Shown here piece after piece: positions 44,330 through 54,042 of a stretch of DNA of 64,000 nucleotides (its first letter is position 1; each line of letters begins with the position of its first letter). The stretch lies in NCBI RefSeq assembly GCF_009908285.1, contig NZ_JAAARM010000008.1, positions 1-64,000 on the forward strand. Direction: 5' to 3'. The stretch comes from Pseudomonas sp. Fl4BN1 (lineage in GTDB: Bacteria > Pseudomonadota > Gammaproteobacteria > Pseudomonadales > Pseudomonadaceae). The notes under the pieces were generated by a model, which was not told the DNA's origin, did no database searches, and saw only the letters and a program-made list of their open reading frames with translations. Position numbers and translations under genes: made by a program.

Positions 44330-45430
44330 GTGCGGATTGCTTTTGATCATCAAATATTTTGCTTGCAAAATTACGGTGGTATTTCTCGGTACTTCTCCCG
44401 CATAGCTGAAGAGATGATTGGCTTAAGTCATGAGGTCGGTATTTTCTCTCCTCTCCATCGCAATGCCTATATTAATGATCTTCCAGGCAAAGTGGTTCGC
44501 GGGCGTATAGTGAAGGAATATTGGCCCAGAACTACAAGGCTTGCATTGATTGTTAATCATGTTCTTGGTCAGCATGCCATGAAAGAATGGCGGCCGCATA
44601 TAGTGCATGAGACGTATTATTCGCGCTTTAGTCCGGCGCCTAAAGAAAGTCTGGTTGTACTGACGGTTTACGACATGATTCATGAGTTGTTTCCCGAGAG
44701 CTTCTCCCCACGAGACAGCACCACAGATCTAAAGCGATTGGCTGTGGAGCGTGCCGATCACATTATTTGCATTTCAGAAAGCACCCGACGGGATCTCATA
44801 CAATTATTTTCCGTTCCTGAGGAAAAATTGTCAGTTGTCCATTTAGGATTTGAACAATTCAAGCCTATGTCGGATGGCAAGCAGGTTAAGCCGGTTAAAC
44901 CTTACCTGCTTTATGTGGGGAGTCGGCAAGGCTATAAGAATTTTTCGGGGTTGCTCAGGGCTGTGTCGAGCTCAGTTCGGCTAAGGTCCGATTTTGATAT
45001 CGTTGCTTTTGGTGGCGGTGGATTTTCGGTGAGAGAGCAAGAATTGATTGGAGAACTAGGCTTTTCCCCAGAGCAGGTTCGTCAGGTCGGGGGCGATGAC
45101 GCGGTGTTGGCAGATCTTTATGACGGGGCACGTGCGTTTGTTTATCCCTCTCTTTATGAAGGTTTTGGGCTTCCTCCGTTGGAGGCGATGGCACACTCCT
45201 GTCCTGTAATCAGTAGCAATACCAGTTCTATGCCTGAGGTTATCGATGATGCAGGAGTGTTTTTTGATCCTGCCCGTAATGATGAAATTATCGGTGCAAT
45301 AGAAAGAGTAGTTTATTCTGATAGTGAGATATCTAGGTTGATCGAACGAGGTCGTAAGCGCCTAGATCACTTTTCCTGGCAGCGCTGTGCGCAGGAAACA
45401 CTTTCCATCTACCAGTCCTTGCAAAGGTAA
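44330..45430 (+). CDS. Glycosyltransferase family 4 (GT-B fold)
   Basis: Predicted cytoplasmic glycosyltransferase of 366 residues that would add a sugar from a nucleotide donor to the lipid-linked repeat unit. The N-terminal domain begins VRIAFDHQIFCLQNYGGIS. The C-terminal donor-binding domain starts at YLLYVGSRQGYKNFSGLLRA and has the EX7E motif in EGFGLPPLE. GTG 44330 is chosen because AGGGGG lies directly before it; an upstream TTG (44312) adds six residues. Closest in type to mannosyl- or rhamnosyltransferases; the donor sugar is not determined. It is 87 bases after the methyltransferase. Confidence 0.82.
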   Translation: MRIAFDHQIFCLQNYGGISRYFSRIAEEMIGLSHEVGIFSPLHRNAYINDLPGKVVRGRIVKEYWPRTTRLALIVNHVLGQHAMKEWRPHIVHETYYSRFSPAPKESLVVLTVYDMIHELFPESFSPRDSTTDLKRLAVERADHIICISESTRRDLIQLFSVPEEKLSVVHLGFEQFKPMSDGKQVKPVKPYLLYVGSRQGYKNFSGLLRAVSSSVRLRSDFDIVAFGGGGFSVREQELIGELGFSPEQVRQVGGDDAVLADLYDGARAFVYPSLYEGFGLPPLEAMAHSCPVISSNTSSMPEVIDDAGVFFDPARNDEIIGAIERVVYSDSEISRLIERGRKRLDHFSWQRCAQETLSIYQSLQR

Positions 45431-45434
45431 GATT

Positions 45435-46394
45435 TTGGATTACTCAGAAAAAACAGCCTTGATTTGTGGGGTGAGTGGGCAAGATGGTGCTTATCTTGCG
45501 AAGCTCCTGCTCGACAAGGGCTACACCGTCTGGGGAACGTCGCGGGATGTGCAGGGCTCGTCACTTGGTAATCTGAAGCGTTTGGACATTTTGTCTAGAG
45601 TGAATTTGCTTTCGATGGTGCCTGAAGATTTTCGCAGTGTATTTATGGCATTAAAGTCCAGCCAGCCTGATGAGGTTTATTTCCTCGCGGGGCAGTCATC
45701 CGTCGGGCTTTCATTCGAACTGCCGGCGGAGACTATCCAGAGTATCACTCTTGGGACGCTGAACATGCTTGAAGCTTGTCGGATGAGCGAGCGTCCGATT
45801 CGTTTTTATCAAGCAGGTTCCAGTGAATGCTTTGGCGATACTAAGGGTGAGCCTGCTTCTGAGGTAACCCCTTTTCATCCGCGTAGCCCCTATGCCGTCG
45901 CAAAATCCTCGGCGTTCTGGCTGGTCGATAATTATCGCGAAGCTTATAATCTGTTCGCTTGTACCGGAATCTTGTTCAATCATGAATCCCCAATACGCCC
46001 TCTCAGATTTGTCACGCAAAAAATTGTGACAACGGCTAAGCGCATCGCCTCTGGGTCGGACGAACGGCTTACGCTCGGGCGACTAGATATTGCGCGTGAT
46101 TGGGGGGCCGCTGCAGAGTACGTTGATGCAATGTGGCGAATGCTTCAATGCGAGCAGCCGAGCGACTTTGTTATCGCTACTGGCAAGACGCACACGCTGG
46201 AAGCCTTCGTATCTGAAGCCTTTACACAACTGGGCTTGGACTGGAGGCAGCATGTGGACCAGTCGGAGGCGTTTTTTCGGCCCACTGATCTATTGGTTAG
46301 TCGCGCAGATCCCTCGAAAGCCGAACAGGTTCTGGGTTGGAGGGCAAAAGCGACGATGCCTGATGTTATCGCCAGCATGCTAAGTGCCGATTGA
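45435..46394 (+). CDS. GDP-mannose 4,6-dehydratase-family short-chain dehydrogenase
   Basis: Extended SDR enzyme of 319 residues, related to the full-length GMD encoded next door but about 55 residues shorter. It has the NADP-binding GVSGQDGAYLAKLLL motif, the catalytic SSE and YAVAK (Tyr-X3-Lys), and FNHESPIRP and ARDWGAAAEYV like GMD. The start is probably TTG 45435, after AAAGGTAAG, four bases past the preceding gene. Two possibilities fit: a second GDP-mannose 4,6-dehydratase, or a 4-reductase making GDP-D-rhamnose (Rmd) or GDP-6-deoxytalose from the same intermediate. The sequence alone does not decide. Confidence 0.8.
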   Translation: MDYSEKTALICGVSGQDGAYLAKLLLDKGYTVWGTSRDVQGSSLGNLKRLDILSRVNLLSMVPEDFRSVFMALKSSQPDEVYFLAGQSSVGLSFELPAETIQSITLGTLNMLEACRMSERPIRFYQAGSSECFGDTKGEPASEVTPFHPRSPYAVAKSSAFWLVDNYREAYNLFACTGILFNHESPIRPLRFVTQKIVTTAKRIASGSDERLTLGRLDIARDWGAAAEYVDAMWRMLQCEQPSDFVIATGKTHTLEAFVSEAFTQLGLDWRQHVDQSEAFFRPTDLLVSRADPSKAEQVLGWRAKATMPDVIASMLSAD

Positions 46395-46444
46395 GCCGGG
46401 ATTCCCCGATTAAATACACATTTAAAGAGTTCTAGGACTTAGAC

Positions 46445-47569
46445 ATGACCCTGAAAAAAGCACTGATCACCGGGATTACCGGTCAGGACGGTTCCTACCT
46501 AGCCGAATTACTGTTGGAGAAAGGCTATGAGGTTCACGGTATCAAGCGACGTGCATCCTCCTTCAATACTCAGCGCGTCGATCATATCTATCAAGATCCG
46601 CACGTCGACAATCAGCGTTTCATCTTGCATTACGGTGACTTGTCCGACTCTTCGAATTTGACCCGCATCATTCAGGAAGTACAGCCTGACGAGGTTTACA
46701 ACCTAGGTGCTCAGTCGCATGTCGCCGTGAGCTTTGAGTCGCCGGAATACACCGCCGATGTCGATGCGATGGGGACTCTGCGTATTCTCGAAGCCATTCG
46801 CTTACTTGGTCTTGAAAAGAAAACGCGCTTCTACCAAGCCTCTACTTCTGAGCTGTATGGTCTCGTCCAGGAGACCCCCCAGAAAGAAACCACACCGTTC
46901 TATCCGCGCTCACCGTATGCGGTAGCTAAGTTGTACGCCTACTGGATCGTTGTGAACTACCGCGAAGCTTACGGCATGCACGCTTGTAACGGGATTCTCT
47001 TCAATCATGAATCACCACGCCGTGGCGAGACGTTTGTAACACGCAAGATTACCCGCGGTTTGGCGAACATTGCTCAAGGACTTGAGCAATGCCTCTACAT
47101 GGGAAATATGGATGCCCTGCGTGACTGGGGTCATGCCAAGGACTATGTGCGCATGCAGTGGATGATGCTGCAGCAGGATGTGCCAGAAGATTTCGTCATT
47201 GCCACTGGGGTTCAGTACTCCGTCCGTGATTTCATTTGTTGGTCTGCTGCCGAGTTGGGTATCACTTTGCGTTTCGAGGGCAATGGTCTGGAAGAGCGCG
47301 GTATCATTGAAGCGATTTCTGGCGACAAGGCCCCTGCCGTCAAGGTCGGGGACACTTTGGTACGCATCGACCCGCGTTATTTCCGCCCTGCTGAGGTCGA
47401 GACCTTGTTGGGGGATCCGACTAAAGCAAAAAACAAGTTGGGCTGGGTTCCTGAAATTACAGCACAGGATATGTGTGCCGAAATGGTCTGCGAGGATTTG
47501 AAGGTTGCCCAGCGGCATGCGCTGTTGAAGAACCATGGCTACGATTTGCCGGTGTCGCTGGAGAACTAA
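46445..47569 (+). CDS. gmd: GDP-mannose 4,6-dehydratase
   Basis: Converts GDP-D-mannose to GDP-4-keto-6-deoxy-D-mannose, the branch point for GDP-L-fucose and GDP-D-rhamnose. The 374-residue protein is full length, with the NADP site [37 protein letters not shown], catalytic STSELYG and YAVAK, and the dimer/tetramer region [19 protein letters not shown] 46445. GC content is higher than in the preceding genes. fcl begins one base after its stop, which supports joint function. Confidence 0.95.
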   Translation: MTLKKALITGITGQDGSYLAELLLEKGYEVHGIKRRASSFNTQRVDHIYQDPHVDNQRFILHYGDLSDSSNLTRIIQEVQPDEVYNLGAQSHVAVSFESPEYTADVDAMGTLRILEAIRLLGLEKKTRFYQASTSELYGLVQETPQKETTPFYPRSPYAVAKLYAYWIVVNYREAYGMHACNGILFNHESPRRGETFVTRKITRGLANIAQGLEQCLYMGNMDALRDWGHAKDYVRMQWMMLQQDVPEDFVIATGVQYSVRDFICWSAAELGITLRFEGNGLEERGIIEAISGDKAPAVKVGDTLVRIDPRYFRPAEVETLLGDPTKAKNKLGWVPEITAQDMCAEMVCEDLKVAQRHALLKNHGYDLPVSLEN

Positions 47570-47570
47570 G

Positions 47571-48548
47571 ATGTCACGTCAATTGAGCGAGCGCATTTTT
47601 GTCGCCGGGCACAAGGGGATGGTTGGCTCGGCCATTGTCCGTCGTCTGCAAGCATTGGGCTATACGGATATTGTCACTTGCGACAGGGCTCAATTGAACC
47701 TGCTGGATCAGCGTGCGGTAGAGGACTTTTTCCATACCGCGAATATCCAGCAGGTCTATGTTGCTGCAGCCAAGGTTGGTGGAATTCATGCGAATAACAC
47801 CTATCCTGCCGAATTCATCTACGAAAACCTGATGATGCAGGCAAACATTGTTCAAGCTGCTCATCGCAATGATGTGCAGAAGATGTTGTTCCTTGGCTCC
47901 TCTTGCATCTATCCGGTGGGTGTTCAGCAGCCCATGTCTGAAGGTGCCTTGTTAACGGGGGTTTTGGAGCCGACCAACGAGCCATACGCTATTGCGAAAA
48001 TCGCTGGGATCAAGCTTTGTGAAAGCTACAACCGTCAATACGGTCGTGATTACCGGAGTGTCATGCCGACAAATCTGTATGGGCCGCATGACAACTTTCA
48101 TCCGGAAAACTCTCACGTCATTCCCGCGCTTCTACGTCGTTTCCACGATGCAGTGACGCAGGGGGTGGAGGAGGTCGTGATCTGGGGAAGTGGGACGCCG
48201 ATGCGTGAGTTTCTGCATGTCGACGACATGGCCAGTGCCAGTGTTCATGTCATGGAACTCGCTGAAGAGCAATACAGAGAGCATACCCAACCGATGCTAT
48301 CCCACATCAATGTCGGGACCGGAGAGGACTGTAGCATTCGCGAATTGGCAGAAACGATTGCCAGGGTGACAGGCTTCAAAGGTCGCCTTGTCTTTGACTC
48401 GAGTAAACCAGATGGTTCACCGAGAAAACTGATGGATGTCTCTCGTCTCAGTCTGTTGGGCTGGCGTGCCAGTGTCAGCTTGGAGGACGGGCTGCATGAT
48501 GCGTACAGATGGTTTTCCGAGAACGTGTTGTACGCTCGTTCACGATAA
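47571..48548 (+). CDS. fcl: GDP-L-fucose synthase
   Basis: Epimerase-reductase that turns GDP-4-keto-6-deoxy-D-mannose into GDP-L-fucose with NADPH. The 325-residue protein has the nucleotide-binding [28 protein letters not shown], the catalytic SSCIYP and [19 protein letters not shown], and [14 protein letters not shown], all typical of the family. ATG 47571 is used; an in-frame start at 47535 lies inside gmd. A hairpin follows its stop, ending this transcript segment. Confidence 0.95.
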   Translation: MSRQLSERIFVAGHKGMVGSAIVRRLQALGYTDIVTCDRAQLNLLDQRAVEDFFHTANIQQVYVAAAKVGGIHANNTYPAEFIYENLMMQANIVQAAHRNDVQKMLFLGSSCIYPVGVQQPMSEGALLTGVLEPTNEPYAIAKIAGIKLCESYNRQYGRDYRSVMPTNLYGPHDNFHPENSHVIPALLRRFHDAVTQGVEEVVIWGSGTPMREFLHVDDMASASVHVMELAEEQYREHTQPMLSHINVGTGEDCSIRELAETIARVTGFKGRLVFDSSKPDGSPRKLMDVSRLSLLGWRASVSLEDGLHDAYRWFSENVLYARSR

Positions 48549-48559
48549 GTCGGTTGTCG

Positions 48560-48604
48560 CGCGCAAGTAGCCCTGTTTCAGAGTTTGCGCTCTTGCGCGT
48601 TTTT
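48560..48604 (+). terminator. Long-loop hairpin after fcl
   Basis: CGCGCAAG (48560-48567) pairs with CTTGCGCG (48592-48599) across a 24-base loop and is followed by TTTTT. Possible intrinsic terminator or attenuator inside the cluster. Confidence 0.5.
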
Positions 48605-48648
48605 CCTTTCCCTGAAAGTGTTCCCGTTTTCGGGAGCTCTCCGTTGAA

Positions 48649-48661
48649 CGTTAGTCGGTAG
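48649..48661 (+). promoter_or_regulatory. ops/JUMPstart-like element, copy 2
   Basis: CGTTAGTCGGTAG differs at one position from the element before the flippase gene. It lies two bases before the acetyltransferase ATG, where it could also disturb translation initiation, since no good ribosome site is seen there. Confidence 0.5.
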
Positions 48662-48663
48662 TT

Positions 48664-49155
48664 ATGATCAGGCATTTATTCAACATCTTGCTGTCTTTTT
48701 TGCCGCCTTCCCGTTTTTTTTCCTTCAGGGCGATGCTATTGCGTCTGGCCGGAGTCGAGATACATAAGGATGTGAAGTTCTGTGGTCGCGGGTGGATCTA
48801 TGGTCGAGGGCGCCTGAGTATTGGTGAGGAAACCTGGTTGAGCCCAGGCGTTGTTTTTCACACCCACAGCGATGCTGATATTCGACTGGGGGCACGTTGC
48901 GACATTGGTCATGGTGTTGAGTTTATCCCGGGCAGTCATGAAATTGGTTCCCACCAGAGGCGGGCCGGAAAAGGTACCGCGCTTCCGATTACAGTTGGAG
49001 CCGGGTGTTGGCTAGGTGCTAGGAGTATTGTGCTGGGCGGTGTCACTATCGGAGATGGGGCCGTCGTCGCCGCTGGATCTGTTGTGACGCGCGATGTCGC
49101 AGCCAATACGATGGTGGCTGGTGTACCAGCGGTCGTGAAGAGGCAGTTGTCATGA
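48664..49155 (+). CDS. Hexapeptide-repeat O-acetyltransferase (WcaF/NodL type)
   Basis: Predicted acetyl-CoA-dependent O-acetyltransferase of 163 residues, probably decorating a sugar of the repeat unit. After a hydrophobic N-terminus ([16 protein letters not shown]) it shows the left-handed beta-helix pattern of imperfect hexapeptides ([46 protein letters not shown]) ending in the usual [11 protein letters not shown]. The catalytic His is probably that in FHTHSD or PGSHEIG. It overlaps the next glycosyltransferase by four bases and starts a tightly packed run to the end of the cluster. Confidence 0.82.
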   Translation: MIRHLFNILLSFLPPSRFFSFRAMLLRLAGVEIHKDVKFCGRGWIYGRGRLSIGEETWLSPGVVFHTHSDADIRLGARCDIGHGVEFIPGSHEIGSHQRRAGKGTALPITVGAGCWLGARSIVLGGVTIGDGAVVAAGSVVTRDVAANTMVAGVPAVVKRQLS

Positions 49156-50339
49156 AAAGGCCATTGGTCTTGGTGGTCTGCAATACGCTGGATGACGTAA
49201 CGCGTCTCGAAAGAAGTATTGTCAGCGACAGCCCTGCTGCTTCTCGCAAGGTAATCATGCTGTGCCAGGCACTAAGAGAAGCTGGCGCACGTCCTTGTAT
49301 CTTGAGTCTCGGTCGAGGACGGGCAAACGGTTCGTTTACTTATTTTTCGCGTAAAGTCAAAAGGGTTGGCGGTGTACCTATTGTCTATGCTCCTTTTTCA
49401 CACATTCGATTCCTTTCTCAATTTCTCTCTCTGTTCTTTTTGATCGGTACGTTGTTTCGCTTATCCTCCAACGAAAAGAAGGCGGTGATTTTTTACAATC
49501 GCATGACGGCCTATTTACCGATGTTGTTTGTGGCTTGGATGACGAGATACATGCGGTTTCTCGACCTTGAAGATGGTGAAGTCCTGGGGCCAGAACAGAC
49601 GGGCGGACTGAGAGCTCTCAAGGAGCGTGCCATCCGATGGCTTTACGATTCCCTGTGCTCACAGGGCGCCTTGCTGGCCTGTAGTGCACTGTCGGGTATG
49701 ACAAAGATACGACCGGTGCTTTGTTACTACGGCTCGACTTCTGCCAGGATTTTTAGCGTTCGCCCTGTCGAGGTCAGTCAATCTGTCCTTATGGCCGGGA
49801 CACTCAACGCCGATACTGGCACCGATCTGCTGATCGAGGCGATCCGTTTAATGCGTCAGGACGGGAGTGAGTGGGCAAGTAAACTCCACTTTGAAGTGAC
49901 CGGAAAAGGTGAGGCTCTTGCTGCTCTCCAAGAGTTGGCAGGAGAGAAGGGAATGCCGCAGATCACTGTGCATGGCCGTACGACGGATGCCCAGTATGCG
50001 GAAGTGCTTGGGCGTTGCAGTGTCGGATTGGCTTTGAAACCCGTAGGCGGCCCGCTGGCCGATACCACTTTTCCCTCCAAAGTTATTGAGTTCGCCGAAG
50101 CGGGGCTTTTGGTCCTCAGTACTGATATCAGCGATGTCAGGGCGGTGCTTGGTTCGGGGGCTGTCTATTTGACCCAAAACGACCCAAAGGAGTTGATGAT
50201 CTTGCTACGAGATATCGTCGAGAGCCCTGAAAAGAGCCAGGCTTGCGCTCGGCAAGGCCAGCAGGCTGTTCTCCAGCGTTGCGCCCCGCAATTGGCCGGT
50301 CCCACCGTGTTTGATTTTCTCTTTGGTCGTCAGCCATGA
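49152..50339 (+). CDS. Glycosyltransferase, GT4-like
   Basis: Predicted GT-B glycosyltransferase of 395 residues. The N-terminal half holds [18 protein letters not shown] and a hydrophobic region near residues 75-100 ([18 protein letters not shown]) that could associate with the membrane. The C-terminal half has the donor-site pattern [19 protein letters not shown] and [17 protein letters not shown]; the second Glu of the usual EX7E is present, the first is less clear. It overlaps both neighbours by four bases, so it is translated together with them. Acceptor and donor sugars unknown. Confidence 0.7.
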   Translation: MKRPLVLVVCNTLDDVTRLERSIVSDSPAASRKVIMLCQALREAGARPCILSLGRGRANGSFTYFSRKVKRVGGVPIVYAPFSHIRFLSQFLSLFFLIGTLFRLSSNEKKAVIFYNRMTAYLPMLFVAWMTRYMRFLDLEDGEVLGPEQTGGLRALKERAIRWLYDSLCSQGALLACSALSGMTKIRPVLCYYGSTSARIFSVRPVEVSQSVLMAGTLNADTGTDLLIEAIRLMRQDGSEWASKLHFEVTGKGEALAALQELAGEKGMPQITVHGRTTDAQYAEVLGRCSVGLALKPVGGPLADTTFPSKVIEFAEAGLLVLSTDISDVRAVLGSGAVYLTQNDPKELMILLRDIVESPEKSQACARQGQQAVLQRCAPQLAGPTVFDFLFGRQP

Positions 50340-51490
50340 CTGAATGTTCTTTGTTCGTTACTTGGCAACCCGTATTGACGGATCATCAGGCGTTTACCTA
50401 CGAGCAGTTGTCGCATCAAGCTCAAACCCCGATTTTGGCTTATGTATTTGCCATGGAGGACGAGACTCGCCGCTCTCAGGGCTGGAGGGATACCCAGGTT
50501 GAGTCGATTGAAAGACGGCTTATTCCTCAGCAAGGTTCGCTGTCCTATTGCTACAGGAAAATGCGTGAGCACCGGCACGATGTACATTTTTTTGGCAGTC
50601 CCTTCCAGAACCTGAAAATGCTTTACTGCTGGATGTTGGCTGTCTGTTTGGGAGTGGAGTTCTACATTGTATCTGAGCCTTATTCGTCCATTGCTCTTGG
50701 GTATTTCAATGATCGGTCGTTGAGTGTCGGGCGCATCAAGGCATTGTTGCGACCCTACATCTACAAGCTGTATGTGCTCTTGCTTCGGCGTCGGATGTCA
50801 GGCGTATTCGCTATTTCTCGCCGAGCTGTTGCGCAATATGCCGACGCGGGAGTACCCAGGGAAAAACTCTTTCCTTTTGGTTATTTTGTGCCCTCCATTG
50901 AGACTACCTCCGAGCAGCGGCGGGAAGCGGAGAGGGGCTCAGCACCTTTACGTGTGATCTTTATCGGTACGTTGATCGGTGTCAAAGGTCTTGACAAACT
51001 GATCGGGGCGATCAAGGCGTTGGGCTTTCCCGTTACACTCGATATTTATGGGCCGGGTGATCCAGCCTTGTTCGAGATCGATGGTCGGACGGTCCATTAT
51101 CGGGGAAGCATTCCATTTGGTAGGGCCCAAGCCGTCGTGGGGGCTTATGATCTTCTAGTTTTACCTAGTCGCTACGATGGCTGGGGAGTTGTAGTGAATG
51201 AGGCGCTTTGCGCAGGCGTGCCCGTGGTTTGCAGCGATCAGGTCGGCGCGGGCGTTCTGGTCGAGCGCTTTGGCGCAGGGGTTGTATTCAGCTCGACAGT
51301 ACCGCAGGCGCTGGAGCATGTGCTGACGGAGTTAGGGCGTGATCCGGAGCGCTTATTGGCGATGCGCCGAGCCACGAGCCGGGCGGCCGAGGCCATACAG
51401 CCCAGCGTCGCGGCGAATTATATGCTGGCTGTCTTGCGTGCGGGACCGGCGGATAAGGCACGGACTCCCTCCCCTTGGTATCAGGAGTAA
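50336..51490 (+). CDS. Glycosyltransferase, GT4-like
   Basis: Predicted glycosyltransferase of 384 residues. The acceptor-side half includes EFYIVSEPYSSIALGYFN and a short hydrophobic stretch; the donor-binding half starts at LRVIFIGTLIGVKGLDKLIG and has LVLPSRYDGWGVVVNEALCA (the region of EX7E, here Asp...Glu) and GVPVVCSDQVGAGVLV. ATG 50336 overlaps the upstream stop by four bases; the next gene begins two bases after its stop. Specificity unknown. Confidence 0.78.
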   Translation: MTECSLFVTWQPVLTDHQAFTYEQLSHQAQTPILAYVFAMEDETRRSQGWRDTQVESIERRLIPQQGSLSYCYRKMREHRHDVHFFGSPFQNLKMLYCWMLAVCLGVEFYIVSEPYSSIALGYFNDRSLSVGRIKALLRPYIYKLYVLLLRRRMSGVFAISRRAVAQYADAGVPREKLFPFGYFVPSIETTSEQRREAERGSAPLRVIFIGTLIGVKGLDKLIGAIKALGFPVTLDIYGPGDPALFEIDGRTVHYRGSIPFGRAQAVVGAYDLLVLPSRYDGWGVVVNEALCAGVPVVCSDQVGAGVLVERFGAGVVFSSTVPQALEHVLTELGRDPERLLAMRRATSRAAEAIQPSVAANYMLAVLRAGPADKARTPSPWYQE

Positions 51491-51492
51491 CC

Positions 51493-52623
51493 ATGCCGCT
51501 TCATCAAGCATCCGTTCGTGTACACCTGACCAACATTGCAGGTCTTGGAGCTATACAGTTGCTCAACTCGTTGCTGCCTGCACTGGAGGGCAACAAGGGT
51601 ATTCAAGTAGTAGAGACGTATCTGCCTGATCGGGGCGAGCTGGCCTCATACACCGGTTCAGATCCTCTGGTGCGACGTATCCACTATCGACGCTATCTGC
51701 CAAACGCTCTGTCTCGCCTGGTTGAGTGCATGCTTCCTGGAAGTCGCTTTGACAGTGCGGTGCCCTTGTTGGTAATGGGTGACCTGCCCATCCGTTGCAG
51801 GGCTCCTCAAACGGTCTTCGTACAGACACCACACCTTTTGTACACCAGAAAAAAAGCCTGGAGTGTGACGGGCTTGAAGCGATCGTTACTCCGGTTGGTC
51901 TTTCGCTTGAATATTCGTTATGCGCAGGCGGTGATTGTCCAGACAACCTTTATGCGTGATGCTTTGATCTCCTCATATCCTTCATTGCATTCCCGAGTGC
52001 ATGTCATTGCCCAGCCTGTTCCTGCGTGGCTGTTGAAGTCGGGGTTGAAACGAGAACGTAGAGAGGGAGCGCTAAAGGCGCCGCTACGACTGATTTATCC
52101 AGCCGCGGGTTATCCACATAAAAACCATCGTTTGCTGGCGGCCATAGACCAGGCTGATGTTGGAAACTGGCCAATTGAGAGCCTGGTAATTACGCTGGCA
52201 GCAAAAAGCAATCCTGCCGCATATATACCCTGGTTACGTTGTGTTGATCGTCTTGTCGCATCCCAGATGCTTGATGCTTACGAGAGCGTGGATGGTTTGC
52301 TGTTTCTCTCTAGAGACGAGAGCTATGGTTTTCCGTTAGTCGAGGCGATGTTTGCAGGTTTGCCAATCATTTGCCCGGACCTGCCTTATGCGCGCGTCTT
52401 GTGTGGCGATGAAGCCATATACTTTCAGGTCGATGATGCCGGCTCTTTGAAGCATGCGGTAAATGAGTTGTATGAGAAACTTACTACCGGTTATTGGCCA
52501 GATTGGAGCGAGCAGCTCAAGGCGATTCCTAAAGATTGGGAAACGGTAGCGCAATCCATGTTGAAGATCGCTGTTTCTCCCTCTGCCGAAACACCCAACG
52601 AATTGAATGCGAGGGATGATTAA
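51493..52623 (+). CDS. Glycosyltransferase, GT4-like
   Basis: Predicted glycosyltransferase of 376 residues starting MPLHQASVRVHLTNIAGLGA at ATG 51493, after CAGGAG; an earlier start at 51475 would overlap the preceding gene. The C-terminal domain includes RLIYPAAGYPHKNHRLLAA and the clear EX7E motif ESYGFPLVEAMFAG. The preceding family-like PQTVFVQTPHLLY suggests kinship with mannosyl/fucosyl-type GT4 enzymes, but this is only a resemblance. Its TAA is immediately followed by the manC ATG. Confidence 0.8.
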   Translation: MPLHQASVRVHLTNIAGLGAIQLLNSLLPALEGNKGIQVVETYLPDRGELASYTGSDPLVRRIHYRRYLPNALSRLVECMLPGSRFDSAVPLLVMGDLPIRCRAPQTVFVQTPHLLYTRKKAWSVTGLKRSLLRLVFRLNIRYAQAVIVQTTFMRDALISSYPSLHSRVHVIAQPVPAWLLKSGLKRERREGALKAPLRLIYPAAGYPHKNHRLLAAIDQADVGNWPIESLVITLAAKSNPAAYIPWLRCVDRLVASQMLDAYESVDGLLFLSRDESYGFPLVEAMFAGLPIICPDLPYARVLCGDEAIYFQVDDAGSLKHAVNELYEKLTTGYWPDWSEQLKAIPKDWETVAQSMLKIAVSPSAETPNELNARDD

Positions 52624-54033
52624 ATGTTGATTCCGGTAATTATGGCCGGTGGTTCCGGCTCTCGGCTCTGGCCACTTTCACGCCAGCTTAATCCCAAGCA
52701 GTTTCTTTGTCTGACCGACAGTGAATTGTCGATGCTGCAGGCTACGATCCTTCGTCTCGAAGGGCTCGATGTTGAGCTGCCACGTCTTATCTGTAACGAA
52801 GAGCATCGTTTTTTAGCCGCAGAGCAGCTAAGGCGCATGGGAATGGAGAATGCCAACATTCTTTTGGAGCCAATGGGGCGTAATACTGCACCTGCCTTGG
52901 CCCTGGCTGCCCTGCAAACGAGCAGCGGAGAGTCGGATCCTGTGTTGTTGGTGTTGGCTGCAGACCATCTGATCAGAGACATTGTGGCATTCCAGCAGAG
53001 TATTCAACAGGCACTGCCGTTGGCGCTTGCTGGAAAACTCGTCACTTTCGGTATTGTCCCGACACAGGCTGAAACGGGTTATGGCTACATTGAGAAGGGG
53101 GATGCTCTGGATGCCTCGGGGTTCGGAGTCGCTCGCTTTGTAGAGAAGCCAGATATAGACGCAGCGCAAGCCTATGTGGCCAGTGGTAACTATCTCTGGA
53201 ACAGCGGCATGTTTATGTTTCGTGCCCGTCGCTATCTGGATGAATTGGAGAAGTTTCGCCCCGATATTCTCGTTGCCTGTCGTAGTGCTCTAGCCGCGGG
53301 CGAGCAGGACATGCATTTTACTCGGGTAGGGCGCGAGGCGTTTGCACATTGTCCCTCAGAGTCTATCGACTATGCGGTCATGGAAAAAACAGCGGATGCG
53401 GTGGTAGTGCCGCTGGATGCAGGCTGGAGTGATATTGGTTCTTGGTCGGCACTGTGGGAGGTCGGAAACAAGGACGCTCAAGGAAATGTTTGTCATGGCG
53501 ATGTCTTGGTCGAGCAAACTAGCAACACCCTGGTTCACTCGCAAAGCCGTTTGGTCAGTGCCTTAGGTGTCAATGACTTGATCATTGTGGAAACCAAAGA
53601 TGCCGTATTGGTGGCACATAAGGACCATGTACAAAATGTGAAGAGGATTGTCGACACGCTGAAGAGTGAGGGGCGTGGAGAGTCGATTGATCACCGTGAG
53701 GTCTATCGACCTTGGGGGGTCTATGACTCAATCGACAACGGTAGTCGTTATCAGGTAAAGCGCATTACTGTTAAGCCGGGTGCGAAGCTTTCATTGCAAA
53801 TGCACCATCATCGAGCTGAGCATTGGATCGTGGTGAGTGGCACGGCGAGGGTGACCAATGGAGAGAAGACCTACTTGGTCACTGAAAACCAGTCGACTTA
53901 TATCCCAATAGGGCAGATCCACACACTAGAAAACCCGGGTGTGATTCCGCTGGAGCTTATTGAAGTTCAATCGGGTTCTTACTTGGGAGAAGACGACATT
54001 GTTCGTTTTGAAGATGTCTATGGTCGTAAGTAA
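52624..54033 (+). CDS. manC: Mannose-1-phosphate guanylyltransferase / mannose-6-phosphate isomerase
   Basis: Makes GDP-mannose from mannose-1-phosphate and GTP, the substrate for the two dehydratase-family enzymes upstream. The 469-residue bifunctional protein has the pyrophosphorylase loop [31 protein letters not shown], the FVEKPD signature, and a C-terminal type II isomerase cupin (about 350-469) with [27 protein letters not shown] and [14 protein letters not shown]. It starts right at the end of the preceding gene. A separate phosphomannomutase is absent from the cluster; AlgC elsewhere in the genome could supply it. Confidence 0.94.
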   Translation: MLIPVIMAGGSGSRLWPLSRQLNPKQFLCLTDSELSMLQATILRLEGLDVELPRLICNEEHRFLAAEQLRRMGMENANILLEPMGRNTAPALALAALQTSSGESDPVLLVLAADHLIRDIVAFQQSIQQALPLALAGKLVTFGIVPTQAETGYGYIEKGDALDASGFGVARFVEKPDIDAAQAYVASGNYLWNSGMFMFRARRYLDELEKFRPDILVACRSALAAGEQDMHFTRVGREAFAHCPSESIDYAVMEKTADAVVVPLDAGWSDIGSWSALWEVGNKDAQGNVCHGDVLVEQTSNTLVHSQSRLVSALGVNDLIIVETKDAVLVAHKDHVQNVKRIVDTLKSEGRGESIDHREVYRPWGVYDSIDNGSRYQVKRITVKPGAKLSLQMHHHRAEHWIVVSGTARVTNGEKTYLVTENQSTYIPIGQIHTLENPGVIPLELIEVQSGSYLGEDDIVRFEDVYGRK

Positions 54034-54042
54034 GGGGTAATC

